From Aminipila terrae (GTDB lineage: Bacteria > Bacillota > Clostridia > Peptostreptococcales > Anaerovoracaceae), in the NCBI RefSeq assembly GCF_010120715.1, contig NZ_CP047591.1, forward strand, positions 2,666,001 through 2,730,000: a stretch of DNA of 64,000 nucleotides, written 5' to 3'. This document shows, one piece after another, positions 55,008 to 64,000 of this stretch; the stretch's first letter is position 1, and each line of letters opens with the position of its first letter. The notes under the pieces were generated by a model. The model searched no databases. It was not told where the DNA came from and worked only from the letters and a program-made list of their open reading frames with translations. The translations under genes were made by a program, and so were the position numbers.

Positions 55008-55472
55008 ATGGCTTTAAGAAATATTATAGTTGAAGGCGACGAAATTTTAAGAAAAAAATGCCGTGAAGTTACAGAAATAGATGATAGAATAAGAATTATT
55101 TTAGATGATATGCTTGAAACAATGAGAGCACATAATGGTGTTGGAATTGCAGCGCCACAGGTAGGCATCATGAGAAGGATGTTTCTTATTGAGGTTGAAG
55201 AAGGCGATGTAATAGAAATGATAAATCCTGAGATAATAGAAACGAGAGGGTCTGCCTGGGAAGATGAAGGCTGTCTGAGCGTACCAGGGATGATTGGTAC
55301 GGTGGAACGCCCTGAATATATAAAAATCAGAGGGCTGGACCGGTTTGGAAATCCAGTGGTTCACGAAGCAGAAGGCTTTAAAGCTGTTGCTTTCTGCCAT
55401 GAGAACGACCATCTGGATGGTATTTTGTATATTGACAAAGCAAAGGATATAAGGGATGCAGATGAAGAATAA
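55008..55472 (+). CDS. def: Peptide deformylase
   Basis: Removes the formyl group from new proteins. All three metal/active-site motifs are intact: GVGIAAPQVG near residue 43, EGCLSVPG near 88 and CHENDHLDGILYID near 130, with the two His as metal ligands. 154 aa, type I small form. GGAGG ribosome site. fmt starts inside its last codons. Confidence 0.96.
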   Translation: MALRNIIVEGDEILRKKCREVTEIDDRIRIILDDMLETMRAHNGVGIAAPQVGIMRRMFLIEVEEGDVIEMINPEIIETRGSAWEDEGCLSVPGMIGTVERPEYIKIRGLDRFGNPVVHEAEGFKAVAFCHENDHLDGILYIDKAKDIRDADEE

Positions 55473-56411
55473 ATTGAAAACAATTTATATGGGAACTCCT
55501 GAATTTGCAGTGCCTGGCTTAGAAGCTTTATATAACAGCGGGCATGAAATAGGATACGTTGTGACTCAGCCAGATAAAGCCAGAGACAGGGGAAAAAAGG
55601 TTCAGTTTACAGCGGTGAAGGAAAAAGCTGTGCAATTAGGACTTTCAGTGCTGCAGCCAGAAAAAATAAAGGGAAATGAAGAATTTTTTAAAATCCTGAA
55701 GGCGTATAATCCGGATTTAATTGTAGTGGCTGCTTACGGAAAGCTTCTGCCTCCTGAGATTATTCACCTGCCAAGGCTTGGGTGCGTAAATATACATGCA
55801 TCCCTGCTTCCTCGTTGGAGGGGTGCGGCACCAATGCAAAGAGCAATTATGGCAGGGGATGAATATACAGGGGTTACGCTCATGTACATGGCGGAAGGTC
55901 TTGACACAGGAGATATGATTGCAAAAAAAACTACTCCAATCCTCAGAAAAACTGCTGCAGAGCTTCATGATGAAATAGCAGAGCTGGGGGAAGTCTGCTT
56001 TCCGAACAGCTTCCAAATCTGGAGTCAGGGCATATTGTCAGAGAAAAACAAGAGGATAGCCTATCTACTTATGCTGCAATGATTTTTAAGAAGGATGGAG
56101 AAATTGATTTTTCCAGGAAACCAGAGGAAATCGAAAGGCTTATCAGGGGACTGGATTCCTGGCCTGGTGCATACAGTTATTATAAAGGACAGCTTATAAA
56201 AATATGGGGAGCAGAGATACTGGATAAATCCTGCCAAGCTCCTGATGGAACTATTGTAAGCGTATCTGATAAAGGCATAGACGTATCTGCAGGGGGCAGT
56301 ATGTTACGTATAACAATCATTCAGATGCCAGGAAAAAAGAGAATGGCAGTTTCAGATTATTTGAAAGGAAATAAAATTTATATTGGGGAATTATTTGAGA
56401 AAGCAGATTAG
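55456..56411 (+). CDS. fmt: Methionyl-tRNA formyltransferase, split by one-base frameshift
   Basis: Formylates initiator tRNA; natural partner of def. The N-domain shows GTPEFAVPGLEALY, VVAAYGKLLPPEII, NIHASLLPRWRGAAPMQRAI (catalytic Asn and His) and the Asp in LDTGDMI. The frame breaks at the G5 run 55986-55990; one extra G restores AELGGSLLSEQLPNLESGHI and STYAAMIFKKDGEIDFSR, giving 318 aa. The start at 55456 overlaps def by 17 bp; ATG 55462 is also possible. Sequencing error is likely. Confidence 0.93.
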
Positions 56412-56422
56412 AGGTGTATAAT

Positions 56423-57121
56423 ATGTGGTATTTTGATTCGACTATCGTTTTACTGATACCGGCAATGATATTTGCTATGTTTGCTCAAGGCAGTGTAAGA
56501 TCTGCCTATAGAAAATTTGCAGATATCCGAAACAGAAGGAATATAACAGGTGCGCAGGCAGCACGGATGATTCTGGATAATAATGGACTTCAGGACGTAA
56601 GCATTGAAATGGTAAATGGGACTCTTTCAGATCATTATGATCCAAGAACAAGGGTCTTGAGATTATCTCCAAGGGTTTACAATGAACCGTCTATTGCTTC
56701 CGTAAGTATTGCAGCCCATGAATCTGGTCACGCCATTCAGCATGCTGAATTTTACGTACCACTCAAGCTTCGTAATACCATTGTTCCTGTAGCTAATTTC
56801 GCTTCTATGCTATCATGGCCGTTGATGATTATTGGTATCCTGATAGCTAATGGAGGCAATTATGTGAAAGGCAATTTTATAATGGATATTGGTATATTGT
56901 TTTTTGCTTCCGTTGTTTTATTTCATGCTGTTACATTACCAGTTGAGTTTAATGCAAGCAGCAGAGCAGTAAGACAAATGGAAAGTTTAGGAATTGTGTA
57001 CGATGAGGAAAAGTCTGGTGCTAAAAAAGTATTGTCTGCCGCTGCAATGACTTACGTTGCTGCTCTCGCTACATCAGTTGCAAACTTATTAAGATTACTC
57101 ATGTTAAGAGAAAGGAATTAA
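56423..57121 (+). CDS. Membrane zinc metallopeptidase, YugP type
   Basis: 232 aa. Zinc motif AHESGHAIQHAEF near residue 108 with the downstream Glu region LPVEFNASSRAVRQME. Four membrane segments: N-terminal STIVLLIPAMIFAMFAQG, two in the middle (FASMLSWPLMIIGILIANGG and IMDIGILFFASVVLFHAV) and one at the C-terminus. Matches the neutral zinc metallopeptidase 2 family; substrates are unknown. ATG 56423 follows AGAGGTG at 7 bases; GTG 56414 is in frame but too close. Between fmt and rsmB as in many Clostridia. Confidence 0.88.
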   Translation: MWYFDSTIVLLIPAMIFAMFAQGSVRSAYRKFADIRNRRNITGAQAARMILDNNGLQDVSIEMVNGTLSDHYDPRTRVLRLSPRVYNEPSIASVSIAAHESGHAIQHAEFYVPLKLRNTIVPVANFASMLSWPLMIIGILIANGGNYVKGNFIMDIGILFFASVVLFHAVTLPVEFNASSRAVRQMESLGIVYDEEKSGAKKVLSAAAMTYVAALATSVANLLRLLMLRERN

Positions 57122-57125
57122 TAAT

Positions 57126-58421
57126 ATGGATGCAAACCGAAAAACTGCTTATTATGCATTAATGGATGTAGAGTCCAGAAAGTCTTATTCTAATATTGCA
57201 CTTAATCATCAGATTATTTGTGGGAGACCAAGTTCCCCTTCTTTTGTGAGAGGGCTGGTTTATGGGGTTCTGGAAAATAAAATGCTGCTGGATCATATCA
57301 TAGGACATTTTATTACCAATGATATTGAAAAACTTAAGACCAGTGATTTGGTAGTCCTTAGAATGGGGATTTATCAGCTTGGATATATGAAATCCGTTCC
57401 TGAATATGCAGCAGTAAATGAAAGTGTCGTACTGGCAAAAAAGTTCTGCAGAGGCAGAGAGGGCTTTATAAACGGAGTATTACGTGCTTATATCAGGAAT
57501 AAGCATTCTGTTAAACTTCCTGACCGAAGCATTGATCTGATAAAATATTTATCCATTAAGTATTCTTGCTCTGAATGGATTGTAGAAATGTGGATTGATC
57601 AGTATGGAGTGGATACAACGGAAGAAATATTGAAGAATTCTCAGGGAAATCCAGGTTTATGTATCAGAGTTAATACCTTGAAAACAGGGAAAGAAGATTT
57701 AATAAGAAGACTAACGGAAAGAAGTTTTGAAGTAAAAGAAAGTCAGGTCTGTGACAGCGGATTACTGGTGACAAAAGGAAATGGGATATTAGAGGATCAG
57801 CTGTATAAAAGTGGATTATTTTCTGTTCAGGATGAAAGCTCCATGAAGACCATAGAAATATTAGATCCACAGCCAGGTGAAATGATTGTTGATGTCTGTG
57901 CAGCACCGGGAGGAAAAACTCTGGCTGCAGCAGAAAGAATGAGCAACCGGGGCCAGATTATTGCTACTGATATTTATTTGAGAAAGCTGGCACTGGTAAA
58001 TAAAGAAGCTTCAAGATTAGGTGTTTCCATTGTAAAAACATGGCCTTGGGATGCTACAAAAGTGGATTCAGAGCTTTTGGAAAAAGCGGACCGGGTTATT
58101 GCCGATGTACCTTGTTCTGGTCTTGGGGTAATCCGAAGAAAACCAGAGATAAAATATAAAAAGAAGCTTAGTGAATTTAACAGCTTACCAGTAAAACAAT
58201 TAGAAATTCTTTCTGTTGCTTCAAAATATGTAAAAAGAGGAGGAGTCCTTCAATACAGTACTTGTACAATTAATAAACAGGAAAATCAGAATGTAATAAA
58301 AGAATTTTTAAGAAAGAACAAAAATTTTAGTATTGTTGAAGAACGCCAGTTTATGCCCCATATAGATCTGACAGATGGTTTTTATGTGTGCAAAATGGTT
58401 AGAAGTGACAGCTTAATTTAG
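57126..58421 (+). CDS. rsmB: 16S rRNA (cytosine-967-C5)-methyltransferase RsmB
   Basis: An N-terminal NusB-like RNA-binding domain (residues 1-140, GFINGVLRAYIRN) precedes the SAM methyltransferase: VDVCAAPGGKTLAAAERM near residue 255, DVPCSGLGVIRRKPEI near 322 with the catalytic Cys, and the second Cys in QYSTCTINKQENQ near 375. 431 aa. prpC follows after 17 bp; rlmN, often found in this gap, is absent. Confidence 0.95.
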   Translation: MDANRKTAYYALMDVESRKSYSNIALNHQIICGRPSSPSFVRGLVYGVLENKMLLDHIIGHFITNDIEKLKTSDLVVLRMGIYQLGYMKSVPEYAAVNESVVLAKKFCRGREGFINGVLRAYIRNKHSVKLPDRSIDLIKYLSIKYSCSEWIVEMWIDQYGVDTTEEILKNSQGNPGLCIRVNTLKTGKEDLIRRLTERSFEVKESQVCDSGLLVTKGNGILEDQLYKSGLFSVQDESSMKTIEILDPQPGEMIVDVCAAPGGKTLAAAERMSNRGQIIATDIYLRKLALVNKEASRLGVSIVKTWPWDATKVDSELLEKADRVIADVPCSGLGVIRRKPEIKYKKKLSEFNSLPVKQLEILSVASKYVKRGGVLQYSTCTINKQENQNVIKEFLRKNKNFSIVEERQFMPHIDLTDGFYVCKMVRSDSLI

Positions 58422-58438
58422 CTTAAGATGGAGAAACA

Positions 58439-59167
58439 ATGGTTCAAGTGGGTTTTAAGAGTGACCGGGGACTGAAAAGAAAAAATAATGAGGATTCTTG
58501 CTTTGTAATACCTGAAGACAAGATTTATATTGTTGCTGATGGCGTAGGCGGCAGCAATTCAGGGGAAGTAGCAAGCCGAAGTGCGGTAAGCTTTGTGGCG
58601 GACTATGTAAAGAAGAATCCTGTTAAATTAGTTAAAGGCCGGGAAGAAATAAAGAATTATTTTATTAAATGTATAGAGGAAGCCAACACTTTAATCTGTA
58701 ATTTATCTAGTGAAAATACAGAAAATAAAGGAATGGCCACAACCTTAGTTTTGGCGTATGTAATCAGGCGAAAAGCCTATATAGTCAATATAGGTGATAG
58801 CAGGGCATATTTAATGAGAAACGGTAATCTGATACAGATTACCGAGGATCATACATACGTTAACACTTTAATTAGGTCTGGAGCCCTTACCGAGGACGCA
58901 GCTAGAAATCATTCCAAAAGACATATTATTACAAGAGCACTTGGTGGAGATGATACAGTAGAACCAGATATTTTTGAAGTAAAGCTTATGAAAGATGATA
59001 TTTTGCTGTTATGCACAGATGGGCTTCATGGAGAGGTGGAGGATAGCAGAATTTGCGAAATCCTTACATCAGGGCAGCAGATGTCAGAATTATGTAATCA
59101 ACTCATAACAAGAGCAAACCGCTCAGGCGGAAATGATAATATCACAGTAGTCTGTGTAAAGATGTAA
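58439..59167 (+). CDS. prpC: PP2C-type Ser/Thr protein phosphatase
   Basis: Partner phosphatase of the PASTA kinase encoded next. 242 aa with metal-binding Asp in RKNNEDSCFV (near residue 18), IVADGVGGSNSGEVAS, GMATTLVLAY, VNIGDSRAYLMRNG, LLCTDGLHGEVED and GGNDNITVV. Gap to prkC is 14 bp. Dephosphorylates targets of PrkC in related bacteria, including cell-wall and translation proteins. Confidence 0.95.
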   Translation: MVQVGFKSDRGLKRKNNEDSCFVIPEDKIYIVADGVGGSNSGEVASRSAVSFVADYVKKNPVKLVKGREEIKNYFIKCIEEANTLICNLSSENTENKGMATTLVLAYVIRRKAYIVNIGDSRAYLMRNGNLIQITEDHTYVNTLIRSGALTEDAARNHSKRHIITRALGGDDTVEPDIFEVKLMKDDILLLCTDGLHGEVEDSRICEILTSGQQMSELCNQLITRANRSGGNDNITVVCVKM

Positions 59168-59181
59168 GGGGGAAAATTCAT

Positions 59182-61133
59182 ATGAGCAGAGTTTTAGCAG
59201 GCAGATATGAATTGCTGGAGCAGATTGGCGAAGGCGGTATGGCCGTTGTTTATAAAGCAAGATGCAAACTTCTAAATAGATATGTAGCAATTAAAATCTT
59301 AAAGCCTGAATTTACAAAGGATTTAAAGTTAGTTGAGAGTTTTAAAAAAGAGTCCCAGGCAGCTGCAAGTCTGGTTCATCCCAATATAGTTGGTGTTTAT
59401 GATGTTGGAAAAGAAGGAAATATCAATTATATTGTAATGGAACTGGTGGAAGGCAAAATCCTGAGTGACATAATCAGGGAGGAAGGCCCCTTGATTACAA
59501 AAGAGCAATAGACATTGGACAACAGATTGCATCAGGTCTTTCGTGTGCCCATAGAAACCATATAATACATAAAGATGTAAAGCCTCACAATGTGCTGGTG
59601 ACAAATGACGGAGTAGCTAAGATTACAGATTTTGGTATAGCTAAATTTGTTGATAATGCCACTATTGTAGGCAATGCGGATACGGTTATGGGATCCGTTC
59701 ACTATTTCTCACCAGAACAGGCCAGAGGCGGTTATGTGGATGAAAAGTCCGACATCTATTCTCTTGGTATCGTCATGTATGAAATGATTACAGGAAAAGT
59801 GCCATTTGACGGAGATAATCCTGTAACGGTAGCTTTAATGCATATTAATAATGAAATTGTTCCACCCTCAAAAATTGTTAGTGGAGTACCACCAGTTTTA
59901 GAGCAGATTATTATGAAAGCTACCAATAAGATTCAGGTAAACAGATTTAAATCTGCAGATGAAATGATGGAAGCGCTAAAAAATGTAGATTTAATATCAA
60001 GCATAGTAGGGGATGCTGTTTATTTACATGGAGGTACGGCTGAAAGTGGTTTAGTTAAAATGCCTTCAGAGCCTGAAGAGAATAACGACATTATTTCTGT
60101 TGAAGGGGAAGTAGTATACATGGGAAAAAAAGATAAAAAGAAGAATGGAAAAAAGAAAATCCGGCTAAATAAAGTAAAAGTTACAGCTATAGTTATTGCC
60201 CTTATCTGTGCAATCCCAGTAAGCGGATTAATTTACCATCTGGTTTCAAATTTTGGTGCAGCAAGTGAAATAACGGTTCCTGATGTATCAGGTAAGACGG
60301 TTAAAGAAGCCACAACGACCCTGGAAAAATTAGGATTAACCCTGGAAGAGGGAGATGAGGTCTATGATAATGAATTCGATAAAGGCCAGATTGTATCCCA
60401 GACTCCTGAAGCAGATTCAAAGGTTAAAAAGGGAAAAATAGTAACGGTAAACATTAGCAAGGGTGCTAAAGAGGGTACGGTTCCTAACCTGGTCGGGAAG
60501 TCTTATGAAGATGCAGTATATATGATTGGAAAATATGGCTATAAGGTTGGAGATGTAACAATCGGGGAAAGTGATATGCCAAAAGATACGGTTATCAGCC
60601 AGACCCCGGAGGCAGGAAAAGATTCAAAGCCAGGGAAGGCCATCAGTTTTGTAGTCAGCCAGGGGGGAGAAGAAGGTAAAGTCACCATGCCAAAACTGCT
60701 GGGACTGACCCTGGATAAGGCAAAGGCACAACTGAAAGCGTCTGGATTGGAAGCAGGTACTGTAGAAGAAGGTACCAGTGATGCTTACAGTAAAGGTCAG
60801 ATTATGTGGCAGCAGGTAGGTGCAGGAGAATCAGTAGATAAAGGTTCTACTGTTAATCTAAAGGTAAGTACAGGAACAGAATCATCTGGTCCAAAGTCAG
60901 TAGCTCTTGATATTGATTACAGTCAGGCGAAGAATTTAGTGTTCTTCTTAACGGTTACAGTTTCAGATGCATCAGGCACAACAAATATATTTACCAGAGA
61001 ACAAAGGCTAAAGGAAGATGGCAGTGAAGTAGTTTCTTTAACAGGAACCGGACAGGGAACTGTTACTGTATTGTTTGACAACGATGTAGTCATGAAGAAG
61101 AATGTAAACTTCGATACTGGAGAAATTAATTAA
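59182..61133 (+). CDS. prkC: PASTA-domain Ser/Thr protein kinase PrkC, split by one-base frameshift
   Basis: Membrane kinase sensing muropeptides or lipid II. Kinase: glycine loop IGEGGMAVVYKA, VAIKILK, catalytic HKDVKPHNVLV, DFGIAKF and activation loop GSVHYFSPEQARG. The usual HRD is HKD here. The frame breaks at CCCC 59487-59490; C5 restores EGPLDYKRAIDIGQQIASG and 650 aa. A membrane segment (VTAIVIALICAIPVSGLIYHLV, ~ residues 340-360) leads to three PASTA repeats beginning VPDVSGKTVKEA, VPNLVGKSYEDA and MPKLLGLTLDKA, and a beta-rich C-terminal domain. ATGs of rsgA overlap its stop. Confidence 0.94.
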
Positions 61134-62002
61134 TGGAAGGAATAGTAGTAAAAGGAATCGCTGGGTTTTATTATGTAAAAGCCAAGGATTCTGTTTATCA
61201 GTGTAAGGCCAGAGGCATCTTTAAGAAAGATGGGATAAAAGTTGCAGTAGGCGATATTGTGGAAATCCAGTTGAATGAGGGCAGTGATGCCCTCATTACT
61301 GAAATTAAGCAGAGAAAGAATTTTTTCATCAGACCTCCTATTGTAAATGTAGACTGCTTTGCTGTTGTTTTTGCCATAGTAAATCCTGAACCAAATTTCG
61401 CTATCATCGACAGATTTTTAGTTATGGCAGAAAAAAGTAATATGGACATTATATTATGTGTAAACAAAGTAGATTTAGCAGAACAGGCCCAGGTGGATAA
61501 ACTGAAACAAATCTATGAAAGTATTTATCCAATGGTATTTCTCAGTGGCAAAACCGGACAGGGAATTGAAGAATTGAAGACGCTGCTTCAGGGGAAAAAG
61601 TGTGCCCTGGCAGGACCATCTGGTGTGGGAAAATCAACGATTTTAAACGCTCTTGAACCTATGGTATCTGTGGAAACAGGAGAAATAAGCGAGAAAACCA
61701 AGAGAGGCAAACATACCACCAGACATGTGGAAATTTTTGATACAGCTTTTGGGGCAATGATTTTTGATACCCCTGGGTTTACTTCTTTTGAAGTCTTAGA
61801 CGCAGATGAAGAGGAACTGGCACTTTTATATCCTGAAATGCAGGAATACCTGGGCCAGTGCAGATATGACAACTGCAGGCATATAAAGGAGCCAGACTGT
61901 TGTATAAGGGAAGCTGTAGCAGAGGGAAAAATAAGTAAAAGCAGATATAACTCATATGTAGAGCAGATAAAAGAAATAAGGGAGAAAAGTAGAAAATGGT
62001 AA
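61133..62002 (+). CDS. rsgA: Ribosome small-subunit biogenesis GTPase RsgA
   Basis: Circularly permuted GTPase checking 30S maturation. N-terminal OB domain, then G4 LCVNKVDLAEQ near residue 103, G1 AGPSGVGKSTILNAL near 162 and G3 DTPGFTSFEV near 205. The C-terminal zinc site CRYDNCRHIKEPDCCI is at 243-260. 289 aa. ATG shares a base with the prkC stop, so translation is coupled. Confidence 0.96.
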   Translation: MEGIVVKGIAGFYYVKAKDSVYQCKARGIFKKDGIKVAVGDIVEIQLNEGSDALITEIKQRKNFFIRPPIVNVDCFAVVFAIVNPEPNFAIIDRFLVMAEKSNMDIILCVNKVDLAEQAQVDKLKQIYESIYPMVFLSGKTGQGIEELKTLLQGKKCALAGPSGVGKSTILNALEPMVSVETGEISEKTKRGKHTTRHVEIFDTAFGAMIFDTPGFTSFEVLDADEEELALLYPEMQEYLGQCRYDNCRHIKEPDCCIREAVAEGKISKSRYNSYVEQIKEIREKSRKW

Positions 62003-62652
62003 GATTAGCACCTTCAATATTGTCGGCAGACTTTTCAAAACTGGGAGAACAGGTGAATCTCATAGAAAAAGCAGGCGCCCAGGTTATTCATGTGGACGTT
62101 ATGGATGGTCATTTTGTTCCTAATATCAGTTATGGTGCCACCGTAATGAAGAGCCTTTGTGGCAAAACAAAACTACCTTTTGATGTTCACCTTATGATTG
62201 AAAATCCAGATAAATATGTTGAAGATTTCATTACAGACCAAACTGAATTTATAGTGGTTCATCAGGAGGCATGTCCTCATCTTCATAGAACCATCCAGCA
62301 TATTAAATCTCTGGGGGTTAAAGCGGGGGTGGCTATTAATCCGGCAACTTCCTTAAGCACACTGGATTTTATTCTGGAAGAAGTTGATTTAGTCCTTGTT
62401 ATGTCAGTGAATCCAGGCTTTGGAGGGCAGAAGTTCATTCAGTCGTCTCTTGCAAAGGTAGAGGCTTTAAAGCAGATTAAGGATATGCACGGACTGAGTT
62501 ATGAAATTGAGATAGACGGTGGTATTGGACTTGATAATGTGAGTGCAGTGGTTGATGCAGGTGTTGAACTGGTAGTAGCGGGTTCTGCTGTATTTGGAGC
62601 ACCTGATATTGATGCACGGGTGAAAGAATTTTTAACTATTATAAAAAAATAA
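61996..62652 (+). CDS. rpe: Ribulose-phosphate 3-epimerase
   Basis: Pentose phosphate enzyme interconverting ribulose 5-phosphate and xylulose 5-phosphate. Barrel motifs: APSILSADFSKLGEQ, VDVMDGHFVPNISYG, VHLMIENPDKYV, VMSVNPGFGGQKFIQSS and EIDGGIGLDNV, with the catalytic Asp in the second and fifth. 218 aa. Overlaps rsgA by 7 bp. Confidence 0.96.
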   Translation: MVRLAPSILSADFSKLGEQVNLIEKAGAQVIHVDVMDGHFVPNISYGATVMKSLCGKTKLPFDVHLMIENPDKYVEDFITDQTEFIVVHQEACPHLHRTIQHIKSLGVKAGVAINPATSLSTLDFILEEVDLVLVMSVNPGFGGQKFIQSSLAKVEALKQIKDMHGLSYEIEIDGGIGLDNVSAVVDAGVELVVAGSAVFGAPDIDARVKEFLTIIKK

Positions 62653-62679
62653 AAAACAAAAATGATGGAGGAAGATTTT

Positions 62680-63387
62680 GTGTCAGATAGGCTTCAAGGT
62701 TGTAGCTTACCAGAATTTGTAGGAACTGCAATAGGAGATACAGTAGGTATAGTAATAGCGAATCTTGATGAAACTTTACGAGAAAAGATTCAGCTGGAGC
62801 AAAGGTTTAAATCAATTGGGATCGTCAGCGCCAGAACAGGAGGAGGAACTCATGCCATGGCTGCAGACACAGCAGTTAAAGCAACCAATACTGAGATTGC
62901 TTTGATTGAGTTATGTAGAGACACTAAAGGCGGTGCAGGTCATGGAATCACTGTTATTTTTGCATCGGAAGATGTAATGGATTCAAGAAGGGCTGTTGAA
63001 ATTATGCTGGAAGAATTGCAGGGTTGCTTTGGCAATGTATATACCTGTGATGCAGGCCATGTAGAAGTTCACTATACAGCCAGAGCAAGTTATGCTTTGA
63101 ATCAATCTTTTGATGCTCCTTTAGGAAAGGCTTTTGGAATCACAGTAGGAGCACCTGCGGCGGTTGGAATGATTATGGCGGATGTAGCAATGAAAACTGC
63201 AAATGTGGAGATGAATAAATTTGCCAGTTCAACTCATGGGACTTGTTTTACCAATGAAATAATCATTACTTTCTCTGGAGACGCTGACGCTGTTAAACAA
63301 TCTCTTGTGGCTGCAAGAGAAGCGGGGTTAAGTGTTCTTCGAGGAATGGGACAAAATCCCATACCCATGGGGGAACCCACATGGTAA
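62680..63387 (+). CDS. PduB/EtuB-type trimeric microcompartment shell protein (BMC-T), isolated
   Basis: 235 aa, two tandem BMC domains. The sequence follows PduB closely: EFVGTAIGDTVGIVIANLDE near residue 12, FKSIGIVSARTGGGTHAMAA near 45, ELCRDTKGGAGHGITVIF near 85, DAGHVEVHYTARASYALNQS near 125, and STHGTCFTNEIIITFSGDAD near 190. In other bacteria such proteins form hexagon-like trimers in the shells of propanediol or ethanol(amine) compartments. GTG 62680 is the start (GGAGG at 62667-62671, 8 bases before). No other shell, diol dehydratase, aldehyde dehydrogenase or eut/pdu gene is in the window; the neighbours are rpe (27 bp upstream) and an ABC-F gene. Its role here is unknown. Confidence 0.9.
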   Translation: MSDRLQGCSLPEFVGTAIGDTVGIVIANLDETLREKIQLEQRFKSIGIVSARTGGGTHAMAADTAVKATNTEIALIELCRDTKGGAGHGITVIFASEDVMDSRRAVEIMLEELQGCFGNVYTCDAGHVEVHYTARASYALNQSFDAPLGKAFGITVGAPAAVGMIMADVAMKTANVEMNKFASSTHGTCFTNEIIITFSGDADAVKQSLVAAREAGLSVLRGMGQNPIPMGEPTW

Positions 63388-63408
63388 CTAATTAATATAG
63401 GAAATATA

Positions 63409-63444
63409 AAAGGCTGTTGAAATGTTTCAACAGCCTTTGTTTTT
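63409..63444. terminator. Bidirectional terminator after the BMC gene
   Basis: A 14 bp perfect stem (63409-63422 with 63425-63438) is followed by GTTTTTT, just before the end of the convergent ABC-F gene. Confidence 0.85.
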
Positions 63445-63448
63445 TATC

Positions 63449-64000
63449 TTATACGATTTTTAGTGTCCAGTCTTCTACATTCCATATATCTGTTACCCAG
63501 TCTTCATAGAACATGGGCTCGTGACAAACCAGAAGGATAGAACCTTTGTATTCTATAAGAGCCTTTTTTAGTTCATCTTTTGCTTCTACATCCAAATGGT
63601 TAGTAGGTTCGTCTAAGATTAACCAGTTGGCTTCCTTCTGCATCAATTCGCAAAGGCGTACTTTAGCGTTTTCTCCCCCGCTTAAAACTCTCATCTGGCT
63701 GGTGATATGTTCTGTAGTTAAGGCGCATTTTGCCAGTGCAGCACGTACCTCACCATTGGTATAGGAAGGAAACCTTTCCCAGATATAGTCCAGTGCTGTA
63801 ATTTCTGAGTCTCTTCCTGCTTCCTGTTCAAAATAACCAGGAGCAAGATAATCACCAAGTTCTACTGCGCCACCTAATGATTTAATTTTTCCTAATATAG
63901 TTTTCAGAAGTGTAGTTTTTCCAAGGCCATTTGTTCCGGTGATGGCAAGCTTCATACCTCGTTCGATTTCAAAATTAAGAGGTTTGGTCAAAGGCTCATT
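63449..64000 (-). CDS. ABC-F family ATPase (partial, N-terminus beyond window)
   Basis: The C-terminal ABC domain of a soluble ABC-F protein acting on the ribosome (translation factor or antibiotic protection). Walker A GTNGLGKTTLLKTILG, signature LSGGENAKVRLCELM, Walker B ANWLILDEPTNHLDVEAKDE and the H-loop VCHEPMFYEDW are seen. The frame stays open to 64000, so the first ABC domain and linker lie outside. The chain ends at DWTLKIV without a long C-terminal tail. The exact subfamily cannot be told from this half. Confidence 0.88.
   Translation of the reverse strand, partial: NEPLTKPLNFEIERGMKLAITGTNGLGKTTLLKTILGKIKSLGGAVELGDYLAPGYFEQEAGRDSEITALDYIWERFPSYTNGEVRAALAKCALTTEHITSQMRVLSGGENAKVRLCELMQKEANWLILDEPTNHLDVEAKDELKKALIEYKGSILLVCHEPMFYEDWVTDIWNVEDWTLKIV

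Overview
The window is a 64 kb piece of a low-GC, probably spore-forming anaerobic Firmicute of the class Clostridia. Support comes from CodY with HslUV, the sporulation protein YunB, a type II thymidine kinase, a membrane pyrophosphatase, queH, and the layout of the fmt-rsmB-prpC-prkC-rsgA-rpe cluster. A relative of Peptostreptococcales/Anaerovoracaceae is a guess; there is no rRNA gene to fix it. Almost everything is core chromosome. No phage, insertion sequence or CRISPR array was seen.

Layout. 1-3.7 kb: isocitrate dehydrogenase (cut by the left edge), aconitase and endonuclease III on the minus strand. 3.7-8.8 kb: an RND efflux operon (adaptor, pump, TetR regulator) behind a promoter with two matching operators 60 bp apart. 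8.8-11 kb: SEC-C protein, homoserine dehydrogenase, trmL. 11-17.3 kb: rpoN leading the glycolytic genes gap-pgk-tpiA-eno, then secG. 17.3-25.2 kb: membrane pyrophosphatase, two related secreted proteins of unknown function, pdxS-pdxT, an MFS transporter, ilvE. 25.2-27.4 kb: an ECF sigma/DUF4179 pair and an Asn-rich lipoprotein. 27.4-34.5 kb: RNase R, a CBS protein and a K+ uptake operon (trkA and two trkH). 34.5-46.8 kb: MBL hydrolase, HAD phosphatase, yraN-comM-dprA-topA-hslV-hslU-codY, yunB, hflX, yigZ. 46.9-50 kb: 27 tRNA genes in two partly duplicated arrays. 50-63.4 kb: tdk, radical SAM protein, queH-priA, def-fmt-Zn protease-rsmB-prpC-prkC-rsgA-rpe, and a lone PduB-type microcompartment shell protein. 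The right edge cuts an ABC-F ATPase.

Eleven genes, including pgk, priA, fmt, hppA and prkC, are each split by one missing base. In every case lengthening a short homopolymer (usually GGGG to GGGGG) by one base restores a full-length family member. So many losses in core genes, all of the same kind, point to sequencing undercalls rather than real pseudogenes. I annotate these genes at full span and mark the break.

The least explained items are the lone BMC shell gene beside rpe, a 157 bp insert flanked by copies of a tRNA-Thr 3' end inside the second tRNA array, the tandem secreted proteins with their own palindrome-covered promoter, and the duplication of the tRNA array itself.
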